Part shown: one piece after another, positions 8,651 through 16,704 of the stretch | How the letters are laid out: every line of letters begins with the position of its first letter | Numbering within the stretch: position 1 is the first letter of the stretch | Assembly (NCBI GenBank): GCA_014204635.1 | Contig: JACHLS010000005.1 | Coordinates: forward strand, 124,001-188,000 | Direction: 5' to 3' | From: Sporosarcina luteola | GTDB taxonomy: Bacteria > Bacillota > Bacilli > Bacillales_A > Planococcaceae | DNA length: 64,000 nucleotides | Program-made: the position numbers and the translations under genes | The notes under the pieces: model-generated | Database searches by the model: none | Told to the model about the DNA's origin: nothing | Seen by the model: the letters and a program-made list of their open reading frames with translations, nothing else

Positions 8651-11086
8651 ATGATTATAGAGGAATTAAAAAAGCATCCTTCTATTTATCTTCTCGTCAA
8701 TCAAAAATTTTGCATATCCATGGCAGACCGGGACGGCATCCTTCTTCATGTAAATGAAAATTTTTGTGCTCTTACCCAGTACGAAGCATCTGAATTGATT
8801 GGGAAAGATTTTGGTTTTTTGAACCCTGACTATAATAAAGACATGTTCTTTGCTGAGATGAAGGAGGCTTTTCTGAACAATCAATACTGGCATCGAAAAA
8901 TTAGAAGCAAAGCAAAGGACGGGTCCTCCTTTTGGGTGGAGGCGATCATCTCTCCTATTTACAATGAGCAAGGAGAATTTGATGGGTTTATTTCCGTAGA
9001 TACAGACGTCACGGCATCTGAAATAACGAGTAATCAATATATTGATACCATGGAAAATCTACGGAATATCGAAAATGCGCTCGACCATTCCTCCGTAGTC
9101 GCCATTACCGATCCACAGGGCGTCATCACATACGTCAATGAGAAGTTTTGCGAGCTGTCGAAATACTCAGCAGCCGAATTGATCGGCAAAACACACCGTG
9201 TCGTCAACTCAGGATTCCATCCAAAAAGCTTTTTCCGAGAGATGTGGGAGACAATTGGAAGCGGACGCGTATGGCAGGGGGATGTCCAAAATCGAGCGAA
9301 GGACGGGTCACTCTATTGGGTAGCAACTACCATCGTTCCCTTTCTTAATAAAGAAGGCAAACCAATCCAATACGTTGCGATCCGACACGACATTACCGCG
9401 CGTAAAGAGGCAGAGAAGTCGCTTGAAATCGCCTTGCGCCATGATTTTAGACAAACCGTAAAAAACTTGCAGAATGCCATTTTTAAATATAAAACGGATG
9501 AGACCGGATCCATCAAATTCACCTTAATAGAAGGGAAAATTGCAGAAAAATTAGGGATCACCGTCGCTTCCTTGAACACTGAAAAACTTAACGAGGAATA
9601 TCAGGAGGAAGAATTAAATTGGCTCGCTCCCTTATTCCATCAAGCACTCGCTGGGGAAACCGTTCAATTTGAGCTTCCTTATTCATCTATGACCTTCCTA
9701 GTTTATCTATCTCCCATTTTCAGGGAGGGGCAAGTAGAAGAAGTTGTTGGTACAGCCATCGATATTACAGAACGAATCGAAGCCGAAAAGGTCATTGAAC
9801 ATATGGCCTATTATGATTACCTGACCGGACTGCCAAACCGGCGGCTGCTTCAAGAAAAAGTGACAGAGTGGATTCAACATCGAGAAGAGCAGGATGACGC
9901 ATTCGCGTTGCTCTTCATGGACTTGGATCGGTTTAAAACGGTCAATGACACAATGGGACACCATGTTGGGGATGAATTATTAAAAGCGGTAGGCGAGAGA
10001 TTGGTTCTCTCTGTGCAAGAGGACGATTTTGTCGCCCGGCTGAGTGGCGATGAATTCGTCGTGCTTGTCCGTTCGAAGGAACGCTCCGACGTCCAGGCCG
10101 TTGCCGACCGGATCGTGGAAGACCTGTCTTATCCATATCACCTAGGGCAGCACGAAGTCTTTGTGGCGCCAAGCATCGGCATCAATTTCTACCCGGAGGA
10201 TGCCACAGATTACAACACTCTTATGCGAAACGCGGATTCCGCGATGTACTTGGCAAAAGAATCGGGCCGAGGCACTTATCAATTTTTCACAAAACAATTG
10301 CATGATGAATTGGTGGAACAAACCATGGTAGAAATGGAATTGCGGCAAGCCTTGCAGCGCAATCAGTTATCCCTCGTCTACCAGCCACAATTCGATTTGA
10401 AAACGGGTCAGATGAAAGGAATGGAGGCCTTGCTACGTTGGCACCATCCGATACGCGGATTTATCTCCCCCGCTTATCTCATACCGATTGCAGAGGATAC
10501 GGGATTAATCCTGCCTATCGGCCAATGGGTGCTGAAAACGGCGTGCCAAGACGCAAAAGAATGGCAACGGCAAGGCTTGCCGCTCATGCGCATCAGCGTC
10601 AATGTATCCATTCGGCAATTCCGGCAACCTTCCTTCGTTTCAGATGTCAAAGCAATTTTAGAGGAAACAGGTCTCGAACCTCAATATTTAAACTTGGAAA
10701 TAACAGAAAGTATCATGTCTGATGTCCACCAATGCAGGCTGATTTTGCAGGAACTCCGCGACTTGGGCGTCAACGCAAGCATCGACGACTTCGGAACAGG
10801 CTACTCATCCTTGATCTATTTAAGTAAATTTCCACTCACCCACTTAAAAATCGATCAGGCATTCATTAGCGAACTGGACGAAAACAATACAATGATTGTG
10901 AAAGCCATCATTGATCTAGCCCGAAACCTGAATTTAAAAGTTGTGGCAGAAGGCGTCGAGACCGAAGACCAAGCCCATTTCCTGAACCAGTTGCATTGCG
11001 ACGAGGTCCAAGGTTACCTGTACGCAAAACCCCTTTCCAAAACAGAATTCACCCTCTTATTGGAAGAACAAAAGAATTTGACTTGA
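8651..11086 (+). CDS. PAS-PAS-PAS-GGDEF-EAL cyclic di-GMP enzyme
   Basis: An 811-residue soluble signalling protein with both a diguanylate cyclase and a phosphodiesterase domain. Two clear PAS domains lie at about 15-125 and 135-255 (each with KDGSxxWV and a closing DxTA), a weaker third at about 270-370 (ends VVGTAIDITERIEAE), GGDEF at about 385-545 and EAL at about 560-805. The cyclase signature is SGDEF near residue 464, a tolerated variant; the RxxD inhibitory site is absent. The EAL catalytic set is complete: EALLRW, LEITES, IDDFGTGYSS, KIDQAFI and AEGVE. The phosphodiesterase should therefore work and the cyclase may. No membrane segment, so the PAS domains sense a cytoplasmic signal. 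Confidence 0.95.
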   Translation: MIIEELKKHPSIYLLVNQKFCISMADRDGILLHVNENFCALTQYEASELIGKDFGFLNPDYNKDMFFAEMKEAFLNNQYWHRKIRSKAKDGSSFWVEAIISPIYNEQGEFDGFISVDTDVTASEITSNQYIDTMENLRNIENALDHSSVVAITDPQGVITYVNEKFCELSKYSAAELIGKTHRVVNSGFHPKSFFREMWETIGSGRVWQGDVQNRAKDGSLYWVATTIVPFLNKEGKPIQYVAIRHDITARKEAEKSLEIALRHDFRQTVKNLQNAIFKYKTDETGSIKFTLIEGKIAEKLGITVASLNTEKLNEEYQEEELNWLAPLFHQALAGETVQFELPYSSMTFLVYLSPIFREGQVEEVVGTAIDITERIEAEKVIEHMAYYDYLTGLPNRRLLQEKVTEWIQHREEQDDAFALLFMDLDRFKTVNDTMGHHVGDELLKAVGERLVLSVQEDDFVARLSGDEFVVLVRSKERSDVQAVADRIVEDLSYPYHLGQHEVFVAPSIGINFYPEDATDYNTLMRNADSAMYLAKESGRGTYQFFTKQLHDELVEQTMVEMELRQALQRNQLSLVYQPQFDLKTGQMKGMEALLRWHHPIRGFISPAYLIPIAEDTGLILPIGQWVLKTACQDAKEWQRQGLPLMRISVNVSIRQFRQPSFVSDVKAILEETGLEPQYLNLEITESIMSDVHQCRLILQELRDLGVNASIDDFGTGYSSLIYLSKFPLTHLKIDQAFISELDENNTMIVKAIIDLARNLNLKVVAEGVETEDQAHFLNQLHCDEVQGYLYAKPLSKTEFTLLLEEQKNLT

Positions 11087-11118
11087 GCCGCGCCTGCAAT
11101 ACAGGGCCGGCTTTTTTT
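11086..11118 (+). terminator. Terminator after the GGDEF-EAL gene
   Basis: AGCCG/CGGCT and CCTG/CAGG pair in a stem with an internal mismatch, followed by seven T. It overlaps the last base of the stop codon. Confidence 0.75.
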
Positions 11119-11384
11119 GTGGAGACGTTTCTCGAATTTCAGGAGAGGTTCATGGGACGATAGGAGGGGCTTGGTAGATTTAGAGGGCATAGACAAAACA
11201 ACGATCAGTTCTTCTAAATTCGTGGGGTGTGCTAAGTACGGAACAAGTTGGATAGAGGTGTTGTTTCCGCGGAAGGTTGACGGATCGTTGTATACTCCAT
11301 TCCGCGCTGAATGCTTGTTGCCAATCTATGGTTTGATTCATGCGTCATGCTTGGTGACAGGCTCTGTCTATAGCGAGTTGAGTA

Positions 11385-11551
11385 TATACGTGGGTGGAGG
11401 TTGGGTATGTGCGGGTACGGGGATGGTATGCGCGGGTGGAGGCAGTTTATGCGCGGGTACGAAGGGGATATGCGTGGGTGCGAGGAGGGTATGCGCGGGT
11501 GTACCGATTTATGCGCGGGCGCGAGGGGGGTTTGCGCGGGTGCGAGTTTGC
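11385..11551. repeat. G-rich 21-bp-period tandem array
   Basis: The 535 bp between the GGDEF-EAL gene and the Tet(M)-like gene hold eight degenerate copies of a G-rich module beginning TATGCGCGGGTRCGAGG. Module starts are at 11385, 11406, 11427, 11448, 11469, 11490, 11510 and 11531, so the period is 21 bp with one 20-bp step. All three forward frames stay open because the module has no stop codon in any frame, so the open frames here are not evidence of a gene. The plus strand carries many GGG runs and could form G-quadruplexes. The flanks (11119-11384, 11552-11640) show nothing I recognise. Confidence 0.85.
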
Positions 11552-11653
11552 CCGGAAACTTCGCGATATGCGCTGGGCCCTGTTGGTGACAGGCACGTAT
11601 CGGCCAGAAAATGAGTTATAATGGGGGGAAGCTGAAACAACGAGGTGTACATG

Positions 11654-13591
11654 ATGTTTAAAACAATAGGAATCCTTGCTCATGTCGATGCCGGAAAGAC
11701 GACATTTTCCGAGCAGTTGCTCTTTCACACGAACAGCATCCGGACGCGCGGGCGGGTCGATCATCAGGATGCCTTCCTCGATAACCACGAAATCGAACGA
11801 AACCGGGGCATCACCATTTTTGCAGAGCAAGGGAATTTCACATATAATGGCTCCACTTATACCATCATCGACACACCGGGCCACGTCGATTTTTCACCAG
11901 AGATGGAACGGGCCATTCAAGTGATGGACTATGCGATTGTTCTGATCAGCGCGGCAGACGGCGTAGAAGGACATACGGAAACGGTTTGGCAACTCTTGCA
12001 GAAACATCGGAAACCAACCTTCTTCTTTCTAAATAAAATCGATCGCGAGGGCACGGATCTTCCCGGCATTTTGAATGAAATGCGCATGTCCTTTTCAACA
12101 GAACTTATGGACGTATCCCAATTCAAAGATGGAGTTTTGTCCAACGAACTGATTGAGTTTATTGCGGAAAGGGATGAAAAGTTACTGGAGCGGTATATGG
12201 AGGGGGATTATGATGAGGATGCCTGGATGGACGCAATCAGACGCATGATCCAGGAACTCCAAGTTTTCCCGTACGGCTGTGGCTCCGCTTTGAAAGATAT
12301 CGGCATTCTAGAATTTTTGGACGCATTCGATCGCCTGACCAAGACAGATTATGGTGCGGAAAGTGAATTGGCAGCCCGTGTCTATAAAATTCGACATGAC
12401 GAAAACGGCAGCCGGGTGACGTTTCTAAAGTTGATGAGCGGTATGCTCCATGTCCGAGATGAAATTCATACCGCCAGTGCGGTTGAAAAGGTAACCCAAT
12501 TGAGACGCTATAATGGAAAGAAATACACGACTGTCGATCATGCGGTTGCTGGTGAATTGATAGCCGTAACCGGACTGGCTGGTGCCGCCATCGGGGATGG
12601 AATTGGTGCATTGCAGGGCTCCGCATCCTATGATTTGATTCCGACGTTACGCTCCAGCGTTCGTTTCGATTCATCTATTCCACTAAAGGATATGCTGCAC
12701 GCCTTTCGCACACTGGATGCGGAGGATCCATCCTTGCAAGTGGTTTGGAATGAGCATGTCCAGGAAGTGCACGTCCATGTGATGGGTGTCATCCAGCTTG
12801 AAGTGTTGAAGCAAGTGGTATGCGACCGGTTCGGTTACGACATTGAATTCGGCCAGCCTACTATTCTTTATAAAGAAACGGTCTTAGCACCCGTGAACGG
12901 TTACGGTCATTTTGAACCACTCAAGCATTACGCAGAAGTGCATCTTCGGATTGAACCGGCCAAACGGGGTGCAGGCATTATCTTTGCAAATGAATGCCAC
13001 GCGAATGACTTATCTATTGGCAATCAAAACTTGATCAAGCATCATATCTTTGAGCAGGATCACCATGGTTTATTGACTGGCTCGGCACTCACCGATGTAA
13101 AAATCACGTTATTGACTGGAAGAGGTCATAATGAACATACATCCGGCGGTGATTTCCGGGAAGCTACGTTCCGTGCCTTGCGCCAAGGACTTGAGAAAGC
13201 GGACAATGTCCTGCTTGAGCCCTATTATGATGTAAAAATAAAAATTGACATGGATCACATCGGGCGTGTGCTGTCGGATATCCAACAGGCGCACGGCACG
13301 TTTGATCCTCCTGAAACAATCGGTGACAAAACCTTCATCACGGCTCGGGTCCCCGTCGCCACTTTCATGGAGTACAGCACAATATTCGCTTCGTTTACAA
13401 ATGGCAAAGGGGCGATGACGCTGCGTTTCAGCGGCTATGACGTCTGCCATAATCCTGAGGTGGTCATCGAACGGATCGGCTATAACAAAGATGCGGATCC
13501 CGAATATACATCTTCATCGATTTTCTGCGCTAAAGGGAAAGGCTATGCCGTCCCATGGGATGAAGCGGAGGAAGCGATGCATTTATTATGA
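11654..13591 (+). CDS. Ribosomal-protection-type GTPase (Tet(M)/EF-G family)
   Basis: A 645-residue EF-G-like translational GTPase of the ribosomal protection family, whose members remove tetracycline from the ribosome. The G motifs are complete: AHVDAGKTT at 9-17, RGIT at 51-54, DTPGH at 73-77 and NKID at 127-130. The remaining domains follow the Tet(M) order and the length (Tet(M) is 639) fits; canonical EF-G is about 690. ATG 11654 is six bases after GAGGTG; ATG 11651 is also possible. The chromosomal setting with its own terminator and no mobile DNA suggests a resident housekeeping or low-level resistance paralogue, not an acquired tet gene. Actual resistance is not shown. Confidence 0.85.
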   Translation: MFKTIGILAHVDAGKTTFSEQLLFHTNSIRTRGRVDHQDAFLDNHEIERNRGITIFAEQGNFTYNGSTYTIIDTPGHVDFSPEMERAIQVMDYAIVLISAADGVEGHTETVWQLLQKHRKPTFFFLNKIDREGTDLPGILNEMRMSFSTELMDVSQFKDGVLSNELIEFIAERDEKLLERYMEGDYDEDAWMDAIRRMIQELQVFPYGCGSALKDIGILEFLDAFDRLTKTDYGAESELAARVYKIRHDENGSRVTFLKLMSGMLHVRDEIHTASAVEKVTQLRRYNGKKYTTVDHAVAGELIAVTGLAGAAIGDGIGALQGSASYDLIPTLRSSVRFDSSIPLKDMLHAFRTLDAEDPSLQVVWNEHVQEVHVHVMGVIQLEVLKQVVCDRFGYDIEFGQPTILYKETVLAPVNGYGHFEPLKHYAEVHLRIEPAKRGAGIIFANECHANDLSIGNQNLIKHHIFEQDHHGLLTGSALTDVKITLLTGRGHNEHTSGGDFREATFRALRQGLEKADNVLLEPYYDVKIKIDMDHIGRVLSDIQQAHGTFDPPETIGDKTFITARVPVATFMEYSTIFASFTNGKGAMTLRFSGYDVCHNPEVVIERIGYNKDADPEYTSSSIFCAKGKGYAVPWDEAEEAMHLL

Positions 13592-13598
13592 GAGTCAG

Positions 13599-13623
13599 GC
13601 CACCTTCCACTAGGTGGCTTTTC
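13599..13623 (+). terminator. Terminator after the Tet(M)-like gene
   Basis: GCCACCT / AGGTGGC with a 6-base loop, followed by TTTTCT, 8 bp after the stop. Confidence 0.85.
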
Positions 13624-13676
13624 TGCATTGATTAACGGGAATATATGTTCTATTATATAGAAAAGGAGATGGGTTG

Positions 13677-14282
13677 ATGAGACCAAATTTAAATAAAAAT
13701 CTATCCGTTCAAGAATTTCTTGACTATTATTGGCTAAAAGCAGAACTCCAGGCGTTTTGCAGGGGAAACGGTCTAAGCGCCGCAGGATCCAAGGGGGAAA
13801 TAACCGACCGCATTCGTGTATTTCTAAAGACCGGTGAAATAGTAAAGCCACTTCGCCGGTCAAGCGTTCAGACACAGCAGAAACCAAAGGGAGAATTGAA
13901 TCTCGATACGGTTATTACAGCAGACCATCGATGCAGCCAAGATGTACGAGCTTTCTTCAAGACAATGATCCCTACGTTTCATTTTTCGACATTTATTCAA
14001 AACTACTTTAAGCAAAACATCGGCAAAACGTATCGTGATGCTGTGGCGGCTTGGCATTGCGAGGAGGAACAGAAAAAAGATCCTGCATATAAAAAGGAGA
14101 TTGCTCCCCAGTTTGAATATAACCGTTTTATCCGTGACTTCTTTGCTGACCCAACCAACAAAGACAAAAGCCGGGCAGAAGCCATTGCAGCCTGGGACAG
14201 ATGCAAGCGTCTGCCGGGAAGCCGTACATACCGCCCGGATGGTGCGCCCTCTTTAGACGTCATGCCTGAAGCCGATAAATAA
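13677..14282 (+). CDS. SAP-domain protein with DUF6434
   Basis: A 201-residue protein. Residues about 8-55 look like a SAP helix-loop-helix (FLDYYWLKAELQAFCRGNGL, then GSKGEITDRIRVFLKTGE), a fold that binds nucleic acid. Two similar blocks follow: FHFSTFIQNYFKQNIGKTYRDAVAAW and FEYNRFIRDFFADPTNKDKSRAEAIAAW here split by a charged linker; these belong to the DUF6434 group, of unknown function. ATG 13677 has AGGAG eight bases upstream; the TTG before it is less likely. Its last 23 bases overlap the 3' end of the convergent methyltransferase gene. A role with DNA or RNA is inferred from the SAP fold only. Confidence 0.8.
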   Translation: MRPNLNKNLSVQEFLDYYWLKAELQAFCRGNGLSAAGSKGEITDRIRVFLKTGEIVKPLRRSSVQTQQKPKGELNLDTVITADHRCSQDVRAFFKTMIPTFHFSTFIQNYFKQNIGKTYRDAVAAWHCEEEQKKDPAYKKEIAPQFEYNRFIRDFFADPTNKDKSRAEAIAAWDRCKRLPGSRTYRPDGAPSLDVMPEADK

Positions 14283-14871
14283 GAAACCGTTCATCTTCGT
14301 TGCCTTCATAGATTCCGCCCAATTTGATTTCCTGGACTAACTCGAAGGCGGTTTTGGTTTCAAGGTATTGGATATAATCCAACGAAGGGTAATACAAAAT
14401 GAGATCGACCGGCCGCCTGTGATCCGCAACAGATTCCAATATGCGGCCGACGACCTTGATGAAGACTTGCACGGAAAACGGATTGAAGAAATAAAAGAGG
14501 TTATCGCTCGGTTCCACTTCATATGTTTCTGCATAGCAGCGTTCAAAACGCAGCAGTCCATCCTTTCTTCTATGTACCTTGCCGCGATAATGCTGTAAAT
14601 TTGTCAATGCATCCTCGTACAATCGTCCATTCATTTCAATGCCGGTTACCGCACACCGAAACTGGTTGTGAACGTAGAATGAGACCCTTCCCTTGCCACA
14701 GCCGTAATCAACGAAACCATCCGTCCTCTGCATCTCGTATGCGCGGAACAAGTCATCCAACGCTTCGTACGGGGTTGCTTCATACCGGTTATAATGTGGC
14801 GACTGACTAAGCAATTCCAGCGTCCCCTCCGTTTTGATACGCAGTTGATTGTCCATTTCCTTGGCATTCAT
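14260..14871 (-). CDS. Class I SAM-dependent methyltransferase
   Basis: A 203-residue Rossmann-fold methyltransferase. Motif I is DGFVDYGCGKGRVSFY, which binds S-adenosylmethionine, followed by VTGIEMNGRLYEDA with the acidic residue that holds the ribose. FYFFNPFS resembles the motif IV region (N/D-P-F). ATG 14871 with GGGGAGG eight bases upstream is preferred to the longer frame reaching 14994, which runs through the terminator of the thioredoxin gene. The substrate is unknown. The 3' end overlaps the convergent DUF6434 gene by 23 bp, and no separate terminator fits between them. Confidence 0.87.
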   Translation of the reverse strand: MNAKEMDNQLRIKTEGTLELLSQSPHYNRYEATPYEALDDLFRAYEMQRTDGFVDYGCGKGRVSFYVHNQFRCAVTGIEMNGRLYEDALTNLQHYRGKVHRRKDGLLRFERCYAETYEVEPSDNLFYFFNPFSVQVFIKVVGRILESVADHRRPVDLILYYPSLDYIQYLETKTAFELVQEIKLGGIYEGNEDERFLIYRLQA

Positions 14872-14950
14872 GACAGGAACCTCCCCTTTCTTCTCTATAT
14901 TGTACAGATTGTACGGCATGCAGGTCGAGTTTATCCCTTTTCCAACAAAT

Positions 14951-14987
14951 AAAAAAAGCGCTCGGAATCGTACATTCCAAACACTTT
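14951..14987 (-). terminator. Terminator after the thioredoxin gene
   Basis: On the minus strand AGTGTTTGGAAT and ATTCCGAGCGCT form a 12-bp stem with three G-U pairs and a 5-base loop, followed by seven T. Confidence 0.8.
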
Positions 14988-14999
14988 TCTCCATCTAAA

Positions 15000-15341
15000 T
15001 CAAAGAACTTCTTCTAAGAAATCAAGGAAGTCTTGACGATTTAAATAGCCAATAAACGTTTTGACGACTTCACCGTTTTTGAAAAGATACAACGATGGGA
15101 AAGCGGAGATGTCGTATTTTAATTGTACCGGGTTTGATTTTGCTTCGAAGTCTTCATATGTGACCCAGTGTTTAACGAACTTGACTTTATCGGATAAATC
15201 TTCTGCCACATCTTCTAAGACCGGTTCGAATGCTTGGCATGGGCCGCATTCATCCGTGAAGAAATCAACGAATACCGGCAATTCGCTTTCTAGTACTTCT
15301 TTTTGAAAATCTTCTGCTTTAACTGTTAGTACGTGAGACAT
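15000..15341 (-). CDS. Thioredoxin-family protein
   Basis: A 113-residue thioredoxin. The redox motif CGPC lies at residues 32-35 and the cis-proline at 82 in AFPSLYLF. The usual Trp before the motif is replaced by Glu (DECGPC), so it differs from TrxA and is probably a secondary thioredoxin. It has no signal peptide and should act in the cytoplasm. The start ATG has AGGGGG at good spacing. Single-gene unit with its own terminator. Confidence 0.92.
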   Translation of the reverse strand: MSHVLTVKAEDFQKEVLESELPVFVDFFTDECGPCQAFEPVLEDVAEDLSDKVKFVKHWVTYEDFEAKSNPVQLKYDISAFPSLYLFKNGEVVKTFIGYLNRQDFLDFLEEVL

Positions 15342-15503
15342 TTTGTTTCCCCCTATTCCTGGATGACTTTGAGTGTTTCCTTGAATCCGGATTTCTCAAT
15401 ACTTGTACTCTATCGGGAATTGAAAAGGACTACAATAGAGCGGGTTAAAGTCATCCTTTTTCATGTTAATCCGGTCAGGAAGCACCTAAAGATCCCACTT
15501 GCT

Positions 15504-15552
15504 TTGGTTCTCATTCATCCTATGTTATAGTTAGGTTAGTTGTTCAACTAAC
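15504..15552 (+). promoter_or_regulatory. TetR promoter with palindromic operator
   Basis: TTGGTT at 15504-15509 and TATAGT at 15526-15531 with a 16-bp spacer form a promoter. The start region is covered by the perfect palindrome GTTAGTTGTTCAACTAAC at 15535-15552. A site of this kind just before a tetR gene is the usual autoregulatory operator, so the encoded repressor most likely binds here. Confidence 0.75.
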
Positions 15553-15570
15553 TCATAAAGGAGTTCTTTT

Positions 15571-16158
15571 ATGGCAAAGCCAAACGTCAGTAACAAAGAT
15601 TCTTTAATCCAAGCTGCAAAAACATGTATTGCAAGAGATGGGCTCGAAAATTTCACATTGAAAACAGTGGCTGATGAAGGGGGAGTCTCCCAAGGCACCG
15701 TCTATTATCATTTTCGGACAAAGGAGCAATTACTGCTGGAGGTAGTTAAGGAACTATGCGAGTCTTCATGGGAAGGACTGGTCGCCCAAGAGGAACTGAT
15801 CATTGAAGAAGCGTTGGCATCAGCTAAAAGCCGTTGTTCAACCAATTCCTTTTATCACCGGCTTTACTTTACCTTACTCTCGTCCAGTTTGCACCACCAA
15901 GGGATTCGGGAGCAACTAAAAGGAATTCTGCAGAAGGAAAATGAAGTACTTGCTTTACAGGTCCAACGAATTTGGAAAGTCTCACCTATTCCCAACGTTT
16001 CCTTTCAAACATGGGGGATCATATTAAATTCCATGATTGACGGTATTGCTATGCAAGCTTTGCTCGATGAGGAGTTTCCGGTCGAGCAAGTGTATGCCGA
16101 ACTGGAACTTATTATTGAGGGATTCACACGACTGGCGAAGGGAGAGCAAGCAACATGA
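15571..16158 (+). CDS. TetR/AcrR family transcriptional repressor
   Basis: A 195-residue regulator. The helix-turn-helix is at about residues 24-46 (FTLKTVADEGGVSQGTVYYHFRTKEQLL, written here across two helices), the normal TetR position, and the remaining helices would bind the ligand. ATG 15571 has AAAGGAG at good spacing. The stop overlaps the start of the DUF5367 gene by 4 bp (ATGA), so the two are translationally coupled and the repressor most likely controls its own two-gene operon through the palindrome at 15535. The ligand is unknown. Confidence 0.93.
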   Translation: MAKPNVSNKDSLIQAAKTCIARDGLENFTLKTVADEGGVSQGTVYYHFRTKEQLLLEVVKELCESSWEGLVAQEELIIEEALASAKSRCSTNSFYHRLYFTLLSSSLHHQGIREQLKGILQKENEVLALQVQRIWKVSPIPNVSFQTWGIILNSMIDGIAMQALLDEEFPVEQVYAELELIIEGFTRLAKGEQAT

Positions 16159-16577
16159 AGTTTGTTTTATTAGGAATTTTCGGCGTGTCCGTTTGGCTTA
16201 TTGCCACGCTATTCTTTATGTTTCTTGGTCAACATGTCTTGATTCCGCCTGGAGAAGATTTCTACTGGTTCCATTTTCTCTTGCTGGAGACTGCAACCGC
16301 AGTGCTGCTTTTTTTTACGACTCTCATTTACGTAAAACTTGACCGCACTCCAAAGGCGGCTTTCCGTTTTGCCGTCGGTGGGACGATGATCGGTCTTTTC
16401 CTGGATTCTCTATCCATTACGTATCACACCGTTTTCTTTTCGAATCTGAGTGAAGGCCAACTTATTTCCTTTGTCGTCTGGCTCTGTTCCGCTTACGCTC
16501 TCTATTTATTCATCCCGTTTGCGGCTGATCGGAAGTTGAAAAAGAGAGTCGGCGTTAGCATAGCCAACGCATCTTAG
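16155..16577 (+). CDS. Small integral membrane protein, DUF5367-like
   Basis: A 140-residue protein with four probable membrane segments (about 5-27, 38-60, 72-92 and 100-122) and a basic C-terminus. It resembles the DUF5367 family, whose function is not known. It starts within the stop codon of the tetR gene (4-bp overlap), so it is the likely target of that repressor. A role as a small transporter or membrane-stress protein is a guess. No terminator is clear after it. Confidence 0.72.
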   Translation: MKFVLLGIFGVSVWLIATLFFMFLGQHVLIPPGEDFYWFHFLLLETATAVLLFFTTLIYVKLDRTPKAAFRFAVGGTMIGLFLDSLSITYHTVFFSNLSEGQLISFVVWLCSAYALYLFIPFAADRKLKKRVGVSIANAS

Positions 16578-16649
16578 AACAAATGTCTTTCTATAGATCC
16601 TCATGTGATTAGCTTCATCGAACTGCATTTACCAAGCCTCGCATACATT

Positions 16650-16685
16650 GAAAATACCCTTCCTGCACTAATGGCAGAAAGGGTT
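16650..16685 (-). terminator. Terminator after the RND exporter gene
   Basis: On the minus strand ACCCTTTCTGC and GCAGGAAGGGT pair with one mismatch over a 7-base loop and are followed by ATTTT. Confidence 0.75.
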
Positions 16686-16704
16686 GTAGGAACGTTTTTA
16701 TTTA

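Noticed and set aside
11117-11614. Open frames in all three plus frames over the G-rich array
   Set aside because: The 21-bp module lacks stop codons in every frame. The products are pure 7-residue repeats of Gly, Arg and Cys with no start signals.
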